Shown piece by piece: positions 9,363-18,447 of a stretch of DNA of 64,000 nucleotides. Below the pieces are notes generated by a model that was given only the letters and a program-made list of their open reading frames with translations, made no database searches and was not told the origin of the DNA. How positions within the stretch are numbered: position 1 is the first letter of the stretch; every line of letters starts with the position of its first letter. A program made the translations under genes and the position numbers. Origin of the DNA: an uncultured Candidatus Saccharibacteria bacterium (lineage in GTDB: Bacteria; Patescibacteriota; Saccharimonadia; Saccharimonadales; Saccharimonadaceae); assembly GCA_946406645.1 (NCBI GenBank), contig CAMJLD010000001.1:1-64000 (forward strand), read 5' to 3'.

Positions 9363-9857
9363 TTAAACCATTCGTCTATAAAGGACCAGTTCGAGCGCTA
9401 CGAGATTTTCACCTGCTATATCGGCGGCAATGAACTCTTCGTTAGTATTAGTGCACGCGAATTTCTGCTGGTAGATATTCCCGGAAGCCATCTTGTCATA
9501 GTAAGGAAATGAAGCCCAGCAATCCTCTATGCGACGCTCGAAAGTCAAAGGCTGACCCATAGAGATATAAACTAGCTTTTCCGCAGTTCTGAAATCTCCG
9601 GAAATAGTGCCATCGAGCCTAAGAACCTCAACGACGAAAGCGAAACAGCCAAGCTTTTCGATTGCATTCTCGAAAGGCTTAGGAAGCAGATTTTTGTAAC
9701 ACTTCGCAAAGCGATAAGTGTTTACTCCGGCTCTTGCTTCGGGGGGATTTACTTCGGTGATACGTGTCTGGGGCGGAAAGACGACAATCTCTCCGTGCTC
9801 CTCGAAAAACTCGGGAGAAACCGTGATAACCTCGGTGCATTCAATTACATTTCCCAT
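9363..9857 (-). CDS. Island-2 family C protein (unknown function)
   Basis: ITVSPEFFEEHGEIVVFPP and DCWASFPYYD match 10008..11156; SD TTAGGAGGTC, TATAAT upstream. Confidence 0.65.
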   Translation of the reverse strand: MGNVIECTEVITVSPEFFEEHGEIVVFPPQTRITEVNPPEARAGVNTYRFAKCYKNLLPKPFENAIEKLGCFAFVVEVLRLDGTISGDFRTAEKLVYISMGQPLTFERRIEDCWASFPYYDKMASGNIYQQKFACTNTNEEFIAADIAGENLVALELVLYRRMV

Positions 9858-9947
9858 AATAGACCTCCTAAACAACAATTTACCTAACGGGGCGTAATCT
9901 ATGTATATTATAGCACAAACAGCACAAAAAGTCAATGAGCATCAAAA

Positions 9948-10002
9948 ATCCACCCCTGTTTAAGGGGTGGATTAGAAAACCCACCCGAACAGGGGTGGGT
10001 TT
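9948..10002. terminator. Two back-to-back terminator hairpins
   Basis: ATCCACCCC...GGGGTGGAT and AACCCACCC...GGGTGGGTT. Confidence 0.75.
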
Positions 10003-10007
10003 AAGGT

Positions 10008-11156
10008 TTAGAGCTTTCCTCGACGCATCTTCAGCTCGAGCAGGTCGTAGCCGCTAGGATCGTCAATTCGTACGGCTTTTTCCTCGGTATCGAAAATACC
10101 ACCATAAAAGCGCGCATTGGAGCCATTAATCGTAACTCTGTAACCACCGAGGGTTAAGTCCGGATAGAACTTAACTTCGCCGTAGTGGCTATCGGGGTAG
10201 CCCGTAAGGCTAGCGCGGAAATTAGTGTGGACTTCGAGCTTAGCCTGATTGCCAGGCACAATCACGACGGTAATAACGGGGATATAAGCCGACATACCAT
10301 TGCATATGCCATTATCAATGGCAAAGACGAAGTATTTATCCCTGACGCTGTCTAGATACGTTTTAAAGTCTTCCGTAACGAATGGATCGATATTCTCGAC
10401 GATTTTTGCGTAGGGCCAGTCTTTTGGTAGCTTCCCTGAAACGGGGAGGTTATCGTCTGGCACTAACTCGATGCTTCCGGATTCCGCGAGCATATCTTTG
10501 GAGATTGTAAGCTCGCTATCAGGCGTTGCAAAAATGGTGACTCCTTCACGCTTTTCGGGCTCGAAGACGTCTAGCCTCGACTGAATAAAAGTGGCAATCT
10601 CCTTTGCAAGCGCACCGAGACCCTTGTCGTCGATAACCTCGAGGGTTAATTCGTCGAGGTCCTCTAGCTTGAAGCGAGAGCTGCTAAAGCTGACATCTTT
10701 GCCGACTTTGATGACATGATCGTTGTATCGATAGGTGCTATATTGGCCGCAATCGCTATATTTAATCATGCCCAGATATCGGTCCCCGTCTTTTTCTTCG
10801 TCTGGTATCAGGCTCGCCCAAACGTCATCCTTGTACCACTTCAATGTGACGCTAGGCGCAGTTGAAATGAAGATATGAATATGGAATGAGCGCTTCATGC
10901 AATCAAAGGCGTAACCGAATGTGAATAGGTTGTTCTCCTCGACGATTCGCTTTAGCTCGGGCGAGATGAACCGGTCAACGTTTTTGAAGACCGTACACTC
11001 GCATTCTTTTATAGCGCATTCGGCAAGCACGGCTCGCGTGGCACCGCCTCTTCCGCCAAGAGAATATACATCTTTTGGCGGGATGACCGTGACTTTGTCT
11101 GAATGTTTCTGGAAAAACTCCGGCGTGACGATAACGTCCTTGTTTTGATAACTCAT
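10008..11156 (-). CDS. Island-2 family C protein with internal duplication (two domains)
   Basis: N-half NVDRFISPELKRIVEENNLFTFGYAF...DDVWASLIPD vs C-half NIDPFVTEDFKTYLDSVRDKYFVFAI...TNFRASLTGYPD; start ATG 11156 after TTAGGAGG. Confidence 0.7.
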   Translation of the reverse strand: MSYQNKDVIVTPEFFQKHSDKVTVIPPKDVYSLGGRGGATRAVLAECAIKECECTVFKNVDRFISPELKRIVEENNLFTFGYAFDCMKRSFHIHIFISTAPSVTLKWYKDDVWASLIPDEEKDGDRYLGMIKYSDCGQYSTYRYNDHVIKVGKDVSFSSSRFKLEDLDELTLEVIDDKGLGALAKEIATFIQSRLDVFEPEKREGVTIFATPDSELTISKDMLAESGSIELVPDDNLPVSGKLPKDWPYAKIVENIDPFVTEDFKTYLDSVRDKYFVFAIDNGICNGMSAYIPVITVVIVPGNQAKLEVHTNFRASLTGYPDSHYGEVKFYPDLTLGGYRVTINGSNARFYGGIFDTEEKAVRIDDPSGYDLLELKMRRGKL

Positions 11157-11227
11157 AAAAAACCTCCTAATGTGCGACAATATAGTATCCCAACACTATA
11201 TCACTAATCTGAAAAAAGTCAAAGAAA

Positions 11228-11249
11228 AACCACCCTCGAAAGGGTGGTT
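11228..11249 (-). terminator. Rho-independent terminator
   Basis: AACCACCCT-cgaa-AGGGTGGTT followed on minus strand by TTTTCTTT. Confidence 0.75.
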
Positions 11250-11263
11250 GGAGTTGGATGCTC

Positions 11264-11809
11264 CTAGCGGTCAGAGCAGGAAAGGAGTCTCATGCTAGTC
11301 GCCAACATGTCCATTCCGGTTGTATCCAAAATTGTCGCACTTGCGCAGCTCGAATCGAGATTACACTCGAACTCGCCCTTACGACCAGTGGCAATTACGT
11401 TTCCGTGGATATCAGAAAGGATGTAGAATCGATCCCAAATGAATATCCTCGCAAATTCTCCATTGTTATGCTCGGGGTAATAATCAGCCTCGAACTTTTT
11501 GTCGGGGATAAAAACCTTATATTCGTGATTTTTATCGACAAAAATCTCAACTGACGGTTTCTTAGAGATAACAACGCTGACCTCAGAGTCCTCAGGATGG
11601 AAGATAGGAACAGATCTATAAGCAAAAGCAAAATATTTCCCGAAAGCGATCTCACTCTCGACATCCCTTGTCACGAACGGCTTATAATCCGCGAGAATGA
11701 TGATGTCCCTCGGATTCTGTCCGTATTTATCTCCGCGAAGATAATATACGCCTTTGTGTCGCGCAAGAAATTTACTGTTCAGAGTAATTTTCTTCCATTT
11801 TGATCTCAT
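11264..11809 (-). CDS. Island-2 family C protein (unknown function)
   Basis: DYKPFVTRDVESEIAFGKYFAFAY...VSVVISKKPSVEIFVDKN matches C-half of 10008..11156; ILDTTGMDMLATSM vs IDDPSGYDLLELKM. Confidence 0.65.
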   Translation of the reverse strand: MRSKWKKITLNSKFLARHKGVYYLRGDKYGQNPRDIIILADYKPFVTRDVESEIAFGKYFAFAYRSVPIFHPEDSEVSVVISKKPSVEIFVDKNHEYKVFIPDKKFEADYYPEHNNGEFARIFIWDRFYILSDIHGNVIATGRKGEFECNLDSSCASATILDTTGMDMLATSMRLLSCSDR

Positions 11810-11904
11810 CTGAATCACCTCCTAATGTACGTAGAATAAGTCAAACTCTATCGCGCAAATATAGCACAGAAATCATCAGTAGTCAAAGGGGTGGGCATGA
11901 AAAA

Positions 11905-11925
11905 TCCGCCCCGGAATGGGGCGGA
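11905..11925 (-). terminator. Rho-independent terminator
   Basis: TCCGCCCC-ggaat-GGGGCGGA followed on minus strand by TTTTT. Confidence 0.75.
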
Positions 11926-11932
11926 CGACTTC

Positions 11933-12514
11933 TTAGCAGCCTTGGTAGTCCTCTACAGAACCGCCGCAGTGGCAATCGGAACATTCACCGTTGCATTTCT
12001 CGCGCGTATCGATGTTGTCAATCATGTAGTAAGTATACCCGGAGGGGTTCCGAACCTTGATTAACATCTGACTATCGTCGGGGATCTCGATAATAGCGCT
12101 GGGGCGCACGGTCGTAGAGATGTCGTCGTAGAGCATGAACTCAATCTGACCCTCATAGAAGTAAAACCGTAAGATAAGCTTATCCTCTTCGCCTTCACGG
12201 TAAGATGCTACGCAGATGGATTCTAAAAAAGGCTTCAGGAAAACGCCGTTTTCATCGAGGAAGTGCTCAGGTATAATGCCAAGCTTCTCGAAAAGCACGC
12301 GCGCCTCGTCGGACTTCTTTACGAACTCAGAAAACGGCTTAAAACCATCTGTAAAAATAAATTTATAGGGCCGAGTATCTTCGTCTCTAGAGCCGCTCGC
12401 GATATAGACCTCATAAGACTGGTCTTCTTCCCAGAAATCATCTGGCTCAAAATTGATAAGCTTGCAGGGAGTGAGCGGCCTCTTGCTAAGTTTGTCTTTG
12501 TCTAAATGTACCAT
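11933..12514 (-). CDS. Island-2 family C-like protein with Cys-rich C-terminal tail
   Basis: GFKPFSEFV... and IKVRNPSGYTYYMIDN; tail CNGECSDCHCGGSVEDYQGC; SD CAAGGAGGTG. Confidence 0.6.
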   Translation of the reverse strand: MVHLDKDKLSKRPLTPCKLINFEPDDFWEEDQSYEVYIASGSRDEDTRPYKFIFTDGFKPFSEFVKKSDEARVLFEKLGIIPEHFLDENGVFLKPFLESICVASYREGEEDKLILRFYFYEGQIEFMLYDDISTTVRPSAIIEIPDDSQMLIKVRNPSGYTYYMIDNIDTREKCNGECSDCHCGGSVEDYQGC

Positions 12515-12721
12515 TTTGCACCTCCTTGGTGTGAAATATCTTATCTTTATAGCATAAAACCGCAATAGAATCGAGCATAAGCGCAAAAAAACGAATAGAA
12601 ATTCAATATCAATACGACGAGATTGGTCTGTTATCGAAAACGCAAAATTTCAACGAAAAAACAGATAAAAAGCGCTTTACTTTATTTGCAGAATCGTATA
12701 AAATATACGCATATATAGCTT

Positions 12722-12767
12722 TGGGCTGGTTAATATTAGTGCCCAAAATTATTAAAATAATAAGGAG
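12722..12767 (+). promoter_or_regulatory. tuf 5' leader element shared with fusA
   Basis: TGGGCTGGTTAATATTAGTGCCCAAAATTATTAAAATAATAAGGAG; GGGC/GCCC hairpin. Confidence 0.6.
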
Positions 12768-12779
12768 AATAATAAAACT

Positions 12780-13961
12780 ATGGCAGATTTTGACCGTAGC
12801 AAACCGCATATCAATGTCGGTACCATGGGTCACGTTGACCACGGTAAAACTACTTTGACTGCTGCTATCACCGCTGTTCTCGCGAAGAAACTTCCTTCCG
12901 AGATCAACAAGCCAGTCGCTTACGACCAGATCGATAACGCTCCAGAGGAAAAGGCTCGTGGTATTACCATCGCTACTTCCCACCAGGAGTACGAATCTGA
13001 GAAGCGTCACTACGCTCACGTCGACATGCCAGGCCACGCCGACTACATTAAGAACATGATCACCGGTGCTGCTCAGGTTGATGGTGCTATTCTCGTCGTT
13101 GCTGCTAACGATGGTGCACTTCCACAGACCCGCGAGCACGTGCTTCTTGCTCACCAGGTGAACGTTCCAAAGATCATCGTCTTCTTGAACAAGATGGACC
13201 TCGCTGATCCTGACCTCGTCGAACTCGTCGAGGAAGATATCCGCGACCTTCTCGAGAAGAACGGTTTCGATCGCAACTGCCCAATCATCAAGGGTTCCGC
13301 AACCAAGGCTCTCGAAGGCGATCCAGCCAACGAAGACGCTGTCATGGAACTCGTCAAGGCTATGGACGAATACTTCGATATTCCAGAGCATGATCTCGAC
13401 AAGCCATTCTTGATGCCAATCGAGGATGTCTTCTCCATTAAGGGTCGTGGTACTGTCGCTACTGGTCGTATCGAACAAGGTACCGTCCACATCAACGACG
13501 AAGTCGAAATCGTCGGTCTTAAGGACACTCAGAAGTCTGTCGTTACCGGTATCGAGGCCTTCCACAAGACTCTCGATCAGGGTCAGGCAGGTGACAACGC
13601 TGGTCTTCTTCTCCGCGGTATTGAGCGCGAGCAGATTGAGCGTGGTCAGGTTATTGCTAAGCCAGGTTCCATCACCCCACATACTGAGTTTGAGGGCCAG
13701 GTTTACATCTTGAAGAAGGAAGAAGGCGGTCGCCACACTCCATTCTCCAACGGCTACAAGCCACAGTTCTACTTCCGCACCACCGATGTTACTGGTGAGG
13801 TCGAACTTCCAAAGGACAAAGAGATTGTCATGCCTGGTGATACCGTCACCTTCAGCGTCAAGCTCAATGCTCCAATCGCTATGAACGACAATGACCGCTT
13901 CGCTATCCGCGAAGGTGGCCGCACCGTCGGTTCTGGTGTTGTTACTAAGATTGTTAAGTAA
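12780..13961 (+). CDS. tuf: Elongation factor Tu
   Basis: [46 protein letters not shown]. Confidence 0.99.
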   Translation: MADFDRSKPHINVGTMGHVDHGKTTLTAAITAVLAKKLPSEINKPVAYDQIDNAPEEKARGITIATSHQEYESEKRHYAHVDMPGHADYIKNMITGAAQVDGAILVVAANDGALPQTREHVLLAHQVNVPKIIVFLNKMDLADPDLVELVEEDIRDLLEKNGFDRNCPIIKGSATKALEGDPANEDAVMELVKAMDEYFDIPEHDLDKPFLMPIEDVFSIKGRGTVATGRIEQGTVHINDEVEIVGLKDTQKSVVTGIEAFHKTLDQGQAGDNAGLLLRGIEREQIERGQVIAKPGSITPHTEFEGQVYILKKEEGGRHTPFSNGYKPQFYFRTTDVTGEVELPKDKEIVMPGDTVTFSVKLNAPIAMNDNDRFAIREGGRTVGSGVVTKIVK

Positions 13962-13980
13962 TTAACTCTTTATAACGCAA

Positions 13981-14042
13981 AAAATCCGCCTGAAAATGGC
14001 GGATTTTTGTTGCCATGAAAAATCCCCCGAAATGGGGGATTT
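13981..14042. terminator. Two terminators between convergent tuf and island 3
   Basis: AAAATCCGCC...GGCGGATTTTT and AATCCCCC...GGGGGATTT. Confidence 0.8.
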
Positions 14043-14044
14043 AA

Positions 14045-14578
14045 TCATTCTGGAGCTTTACCGGTGATAAATTGTTCAATCAAGTGTGAGCCGACACGCA
14101 ATTCCTCTCTGAAATTAATTATATCCGCATTGGGACATAGAATATCGAAAGCGACCCCACTCTTTGTAGAATAGGGCAAATCACACTTGTTATCCTTCAG
14201 CTTGAACGTCGCAATAGGGAGATCGGGCTTTGTGATATCCCAATAGCAAATCGCGTCAGCCAAACCATGGTCCTCAAAAGAGTAAGCTCTGTCTTCGAGA
14301 AAATTGAAGTCTTTCTTGCTGCAGAAAGATTTAAACTTCTTGTACTGATACCGATGAAGGACATAATATATGCCGTTCTTTTCGACAATTCCAACCAGAT
14401 TAGTACCATCAATCGTACCGCAAGCGCGAGATACGGCATGGACGGTCTGGAATAACTCACCCATGTCCTCAATTCCGCACTCGTCGGACTCGAAATGGTC
14501 GTGGCGCTTGAATAACTTGCAGAAATCGGCCAATAATCTTGAATCGAAAGTGTTTACGGATACATAACTGTAGCTCAT
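14045..14578 (-). CDS. Island-3 family D protein (unknown function)
   Basis: YSFEDHGLADAICYWDITKPDLPIATFKLKDN shared with 14686 and 15225 genes. Confidence 0.65.
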   Translation of the reverse strand: MSYSYVSVNTFDSRLLADFCKLFKRHDHFESDECGIEDMGELFQTVHAVSRACGTIDGTNLVGIVEKNGIYYVLHRYQYKKFKSFCSKKDFNFLEDRAYSFEDHGLADAICYWDITKPDLPIATFKLKDNKCDLPYSTKSGVAFDILCPNADIINFREELRVGSHLIEQFITGKAPE

Positions 14579-14660
14579 AGTGTAACCTCCAAAAAAATAA
14601 ATGTGCGCGCGAAGCGATAGATAGATTATGCCATAAATAAGCTGAAGCGTCAATAAAAAT

Positions 14661-14681
14661 ATCCCCCGAGTTACGGGGGAT
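14661..14681 (-). terminator. Rho-independent terminator
   Basis: ATCCCCCG-agtta-CGGGGGAT followed on minus strand by TTTTTATTG. Confidence 0.75.
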
Positions 14682-14685
14682 ATTA

Positions 14686-15228
14686 CTAGTTAGGACCGAA
14701 CGCTTCATCGGGGAATCCGACGAGCTGGTAAGGCTCCCAATGCTTAATTCCGAGAAGCGAATCCAAGCGACGATGGTCTTCCAGAAAGACCGCAAAATAC
14801 GCAATCTGTTCGGCGGGTAAATCGAAAAAAATCGAATAATTATCAAGCACGATATACAAATCTCTATCCAGATGGCCGGTCTCAATATGCGCGACTTCAT
14901 CTTTCCGAGTACCATGCTTCATCCATATCTGGACGCTATCTGCGATTCCCAAATCAGACTCGCTGTAGCAGAATTTTGGTTCAGGATCGCGCTCGAGAAT
15001 GCCATCAAGATTCAAAGTAGCATATTCACTCGAGAATGCATACGCATACTTGCCCTTAGCTGCAATAGGAATTAGACGGTTCTTGCGCGCCTTCTGGAAC
15101 CCATAATCGCGAATCATCCGGGTAAGATACTGGGCAACATCGTCTAGCGTCTTCAGCTCTAAATCATGCTTATCGCAATATTTCTTCAAGGACCAAGAGC
15201 TGACTTCAGTGGGTATTCCATTTCTCAT
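14686..15228 (-). CDS. Island-3 family D protein (unknown function)
   Basis: YSESDLGIADSVQIWMKHGTRKDEVAHIETGHLDRDLYIVLDNYSIFFDLPAEQIAYFAVFLEDHRRLDSLLG aligns with 15225..15809. Confidence 0.65.
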   Translation of the reverse strand: MRNGIPTEVSSWSLKKYCDKHDLELKTLDDVAQYLTRMIRDYGFQKARKNRLIPIAAKGKYAYAFSSEYATLNLDGILERDPEPKFCYSESDLGIADSVQIWMKHGTRKDEVAHIETGHLDRDLYIVLDNYSIFFDLPAEQIAYFAVFLEDHRRLDSLLGIKHWEPYQLVGFPDEAFGPN

Positions 15229-15809
15229 GTCTTACCTCCTTCGCCCATCAAGGCTGCAGCGAATTCTTTGTCGTAAAACATCAAGGCATCTGCGATATAA
15301 CCTATCTGATCATAATAGGCCCGGAAACCCAGAAATAGGCCATAATCGCGCGCCACTAGGCTATAGTAGAAGTCGTTAGCCTTCAAAATATTCACGACAG
15401 TATGGAAACTCGTTTTCTTGTCCCAGATATAAATTTCATCGGCTCGACCATGCTTCTCTCTGGAATATGGCTCCGATTGGCTCACCAGATAGCCAAGCCC
15501 ATAATCGACGTTCATCTCGCGCGTCCGAGGCACGTCGCACGCTCGAAATGGATAGAGTTTGCCAGAATACTTATCTCTAGAGATCTCGCCGCCGCCGATA
15601 CGAACATTGATAATGAGGCGATTCTCGTTAGCGTCCGTAATTTCGCCCGCGCGTTGAATCATCTTCAAAACGCGTCCAATGTCGTGAATAGTGGGTGGCA
15701 TATATAGCTCCGGCTCTAGAGAATGCGCCTTTGCATAGGCCTTATAGAAATCCGCAATAATGCCATTCCCAAGATAATCACTAAGCTTTAAAACATCTGA
15801 ATCCGACAT
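15225..15809 (-). CDS. Island-3 family D protein (unknown function)
   Basis: YSREKHGRADEIYIWDKKTSFHTVVNILKANDFYYSLVARDYGLFLGFRAYYDQIGYIADALMFYDKEFAAALMG; overlaps next gene by 4 nt; SD TTAGGAGG. Confidence 0.65.
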   Translation of the reverse strand: MSDSDVLKLSDYLGNGIIADFYKAYAKAHSLEPELYMPPTIHDIGRVLKMIQRAGEITDANENRLIINVRIGGGEISRDKYSGKLYPFRACDVPRTREMNVDYGLGYLVSQSEPYSREKHGRADEIYIWDKKTSFHTVVNILKANDFYYSLVARDYGLFLGFRAYYDQIGYIADALMFYDKEFAAALMGEGGKT

Positions 15810-15902
15810 AAAAAACCTCCTAACTTTAAAGTGCTCACTATAAGTGTTATTCTAAATATCCTAAATATCAGGCTTCGAGTCAAGCATAAACAGAGAATGG
15901 GA

Positions 15903-15930
15903 TTGACAAAATGCGCGAAACCTGTATAAT
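15903..15930 (+). promoter_or_regulatory. rpsJ promoter
   Basis: TTGACA-16 nt-TATAAT. Confidence 0.8.
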
Positions 15931-16026
15931 AATCACATACATATTAAATTGCCGCGAAAAACTCGTGGACGCCCCGTCTAGGTGGTATCCGAGGTTACGC
16001 GGTCGTAAAGAAAGGATATATTCCAA

Positions 16027-16347
16027 ATGGCAGAAAAAGCCGAAGGTCTCAAAATTCGTATCCGCCTCAAGGCATACGATCATCGCCTCATTGACCAGAG
16101 CGCGAAGCAAATCGTCGACACCGCTATCCGTACCGGTGCTCAGGTAAGTGGTCCAGTGCCTCTTCCAACCAAGCGTTCTTCCTTCACCGTCGTGAAGTCC
16201 CCACACGTCTACAAGACTGGTGGTGAAGCTTTCGAAATGAAGGTTCACAAGCGCCTTATCGACGTGATTAACGCTACGCCAAAGACGATTGATTCTCTCC
16301 AGAATCTCTCCCTCCCAGCAGGCGTTGACGCCGAAATCAAGATGTAA
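16027..16347 (+). CDS. rpsJ: 30S ribosomal protein S10
   Basis: [40 protein letters not shown]. Confidence 0.98.
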   Translation: MAEKAEGLKIRIRLKAYDHRLIDQSAKQIVDTAIRTGAQVSGPVPLPTKRSSFTVVKSPHVYKTGGEAFEMKVHKRLIDVINATPKTIDSLQNLSLPAGVDAEIKM

Positions 16348-16359
16348 TAACGCACTTGG

Positions 16360-16386
16360 AGCCACCTCTAAAGGGGTGGCTTTTTG
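16360..16386 (+). terminator. Rho-independent terminator after rpsJ
   Basis: AGCCACC...GGTGGCT followed by TTTTT. Confidence 0.85.
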
Positions 16387-16478
16387 TTGCAATTGACATA
16401 TCGTATTGCCCGTGTTGCAATAAAATATTGTATATAAAATACTACGTACATAGGGCGCCTTCTTCTATCTTTATGTAT

Positions 16479-16507
16479 TTGACAAAACAACCGGCTTATG
16501 CTATAAT
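16479..16507 (+). promoter_or_regulatory. Perfect consensus promoter of the 16557 gene
   Basis: TTGACA-17 nt-TATAAT. Confidence 0.85.
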
Positions 16508-16556
16508 AGAAGCAACCTATATTTTAGGAAATTTTGTTCTTTAGGAGGAAAAACAT

Positions 16557-17015
16557 ATGAGTACTGTCATCTGCGATATTGAGAGCATAGAGCGTAGGGT
16601 TGGAAAGATTCTGGCATTTATCGAAAAACTCGAGTCGATTAAAGAAAGTAGATCGGATACGGATATAGAAATGTCGTTCTTATACCTGAATAGCATTATT
16701 CTCGAAATGCAGTATATTATCAACGATTGGGGCAAGCTTCTCGATTCGAAAGATTACCCTGGGACCATACCTTCGACATTCCCCGCAGTAATAGATGTTC
16801 TAATAACTGCTGCGACACATGATGCGAAAGTAGGGGTTAGCTACAGTGGGTTTCTCGAAAGAATCAATAGAGGAGAAAAGGTAGGCGTAGAAGAATCTGC
16901 GTTTAGGCGCGAAGAAATCGAAAGAATGCTTAAAAATAAACCCAACTTAGTGGAGTTGAGGGATTATTATAGACGACAATACGATTATCTTAGCCCTCGA
17001 AAAGAGAGTGCCTAA
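16557..17015 (+). CDS. Singleton accessory protein between rpsJ and rplC (unknown function)
   Basis: Own promoter, SD TTCTTTAGGAGG, own terminator; coiled-coil-like N-terminus. Confidence 0.7.
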   Translation: MSTVICDIESIERRVGKILAFIEKLESIKESRSDTDIEMSFLYLNSIILEMQYIINDWGKLLDSKDYPGTIPSTFPAVIDVLITAATHDAKVGVSYSGFLERINRGEKVGVEESAFRREEIERMLKNKPNLVELRDYYRRQYDYLSPRKESA

Positions 17016-17031
17016 AAGGCACTCTTTTTAT
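17004..17031 (+). terminator. Terminator with the stop codon in its loop
   Basis: AGAGTGCC-taaaa-GGCACTCTTTTTA; TAA at 17013-17015. Confidence 0.9.
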
Positions 17032-17066
17032 GTGCTGGGAAAATGAAGAAAAACAGAGAAAAACCG

Positions 17067-17096
17067 TTGACAAAAACCCCTAAGTCGTGATACAAT
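17067..17096 (+). promoter_or_regulatory. rplC operon promoter
   Basis: TTGACA-18 nt-TACAAT. Confidence 0.7.
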
Positions 17097-17213
17097 ACCG
17101 AGGTATATTATCAAATAAACGTCACTTTGGCGCAAGAGGTAAGGTCCCAGATCGCGCAGACGAGGGATACCACTCATAAGCCAAATGATTTTAATGGGAA
17201 AGGACGCCCACAG

Positions 17214-17834
17214 ATGAAAATCATCCTCGGCACCAAGATTGGTATGACCCAGATCATCGGTGAAGATGGCGTAGTTACCCCTGTAACTATCCTTCAAGCC
17301 GGCCCATGCACGGTGACTCAGACTAAGTCTGTCGAAACAGACGGATATAGCGCTGTGCAATTGGCATTTGGTCAGGGTAAGAATCTGAGCAAGGCCGTGT
17401 CCGGACACGTTAAAAAATCCGGAAAAGATATCAACCCTAAGTACATCCGTGAGTTCCGCGTCGACGAAATTCCAGAGGAAGTTACCCTCGGTAGCGAATT
17501 GACCGTCGCAGAATTCAGCCTTGGCGACAAGGTTCAGGTCACGGGTACGAGCAAGGGTAAAGGTTTCGCTGGCACTGTCAAGCGCCATAACTTCCAGGAA
17601 TCCCGCAATACGCACGGTTTTAAGGGAGATATTCGCAAGGTCGGTTCCATCGGTTCCATGTACCCACAGAAGGTTTTCAAGGGTAAAAGAATGGCTGGCC
17701 GCATGGGTCATGACCAGGTTACCGTTAAGAACCTCGTCGTATCTTACATTGACTCGGATAACAACCTTATTGGACTTAAAGGTGCAGTCCCTGGTCCAAA
17801 CAAAGGTCTCGTAATGGTGGAGGGAAAGGACTAA
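17214..17834 (+). CDS. rplC: 50S ribosomal protein L3
   Basis: MKIILGTKIGMTQI...GTSKGKGFAGTVKRH; start chosen at MKIILG. Confidence 0.96.
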   Translation: MKIILGTKIGMTQIIGEDGVVTPVTILQAGPCTVTQTKSVETDGYSAVQLAFGQGKNLSKAVSGHVKKSGKDINPKYIREFRVDEIPEEVTLGSELTVAEFSLGDKVQVTGTSKGKGFAGTVKRHNFQESRNTHGFKGDIRKVGSIGSMYPQKVFKGKRMAGRMGHDQVTVKNLVVSYIDSDNNLIGLKGAVPGPNKGLVMVEGKD

Positions 17835-17835
17835 T

Positions 17836-18447
17836 ATGGCAGACGCTAAGTTAAACAAAGACGTCTTCGGTCTTTCCGTCGACAATCACGAATTGGTTAA
17901 GCTCGCTTATGACGCTTACCTCGCCAACAGCCGCAGCTCTCACGCTAAAACCTTGAAGCGTGGCGAAGTCCGTGGCGGTGGCAAAAAGCCTTGGAAGCAG
18001 AAAGGTACTGGTCGTGCTCGCTTCGGTAGCACCCGCAACCCTATTTGGCGCCATGGTGGTGTAGCCTTCGGCCGCACCGGTGAAGAGAATTTCACCAAGA
18101 AGATCAGCAAGAGCGCAAAGCTCCAGGCAGTTCGCCAAGCTTTGAGCATGCAGAACAAAGATAAGAATGTTGTCCTCATTGACACGTTCTCCTGCCCACA
18201 GGGTAAGGTTAAAGAAACTATCGCTATGTTCGAAAAGAACAAACTCGATGCTAAGCAGAATATCTTGCTCGTAGTTAGCGAAAAAGACGAACTCGTTCTT
18301 CGCGCAACCAATAACGTCGCGAACCTCAAGGTCGTCCGTCCAACCTATCTAAACGTATTTGATATTCTCAATGCCGACAAAGTCGTCATCACTGAGAAAT
18401 CTCTTCCAGTTATCGAAAACTGGCTACTCGGAAAGGAGGCTAAGTAA
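17836..18447 (+). CDS. rplD: 50S ribosomal protein L4
   Basis: GGGKKPWKQKGTGRARFGSTRNPIWRHGGVAFG. Confidence 0.97.
   Translation: MADAKLNKDVFGLSVDNHELVKLAYDAYLANSRSSHAKTLKRGEVRGGGKKPWKQKGTGRARFGSTRNPIWRHGGVAFGRTGEENFTKKISKSAKLQAVRQALSMQNKDKNVVLIDTFSCPQGKVKETIAMFEKNKLDAKQNILLVVSEKDELVLRATNNVANLKVVRPTYLNVFDILNADKVVITEKSLPVIENWLLGKEAK

Noticed and set aside
1157-16347. Islands as prophage or integrative element
   Set aside because: No integrase, transposase, recombinase or phage structural gene found and no flanking direct repeats seen at the junctions.
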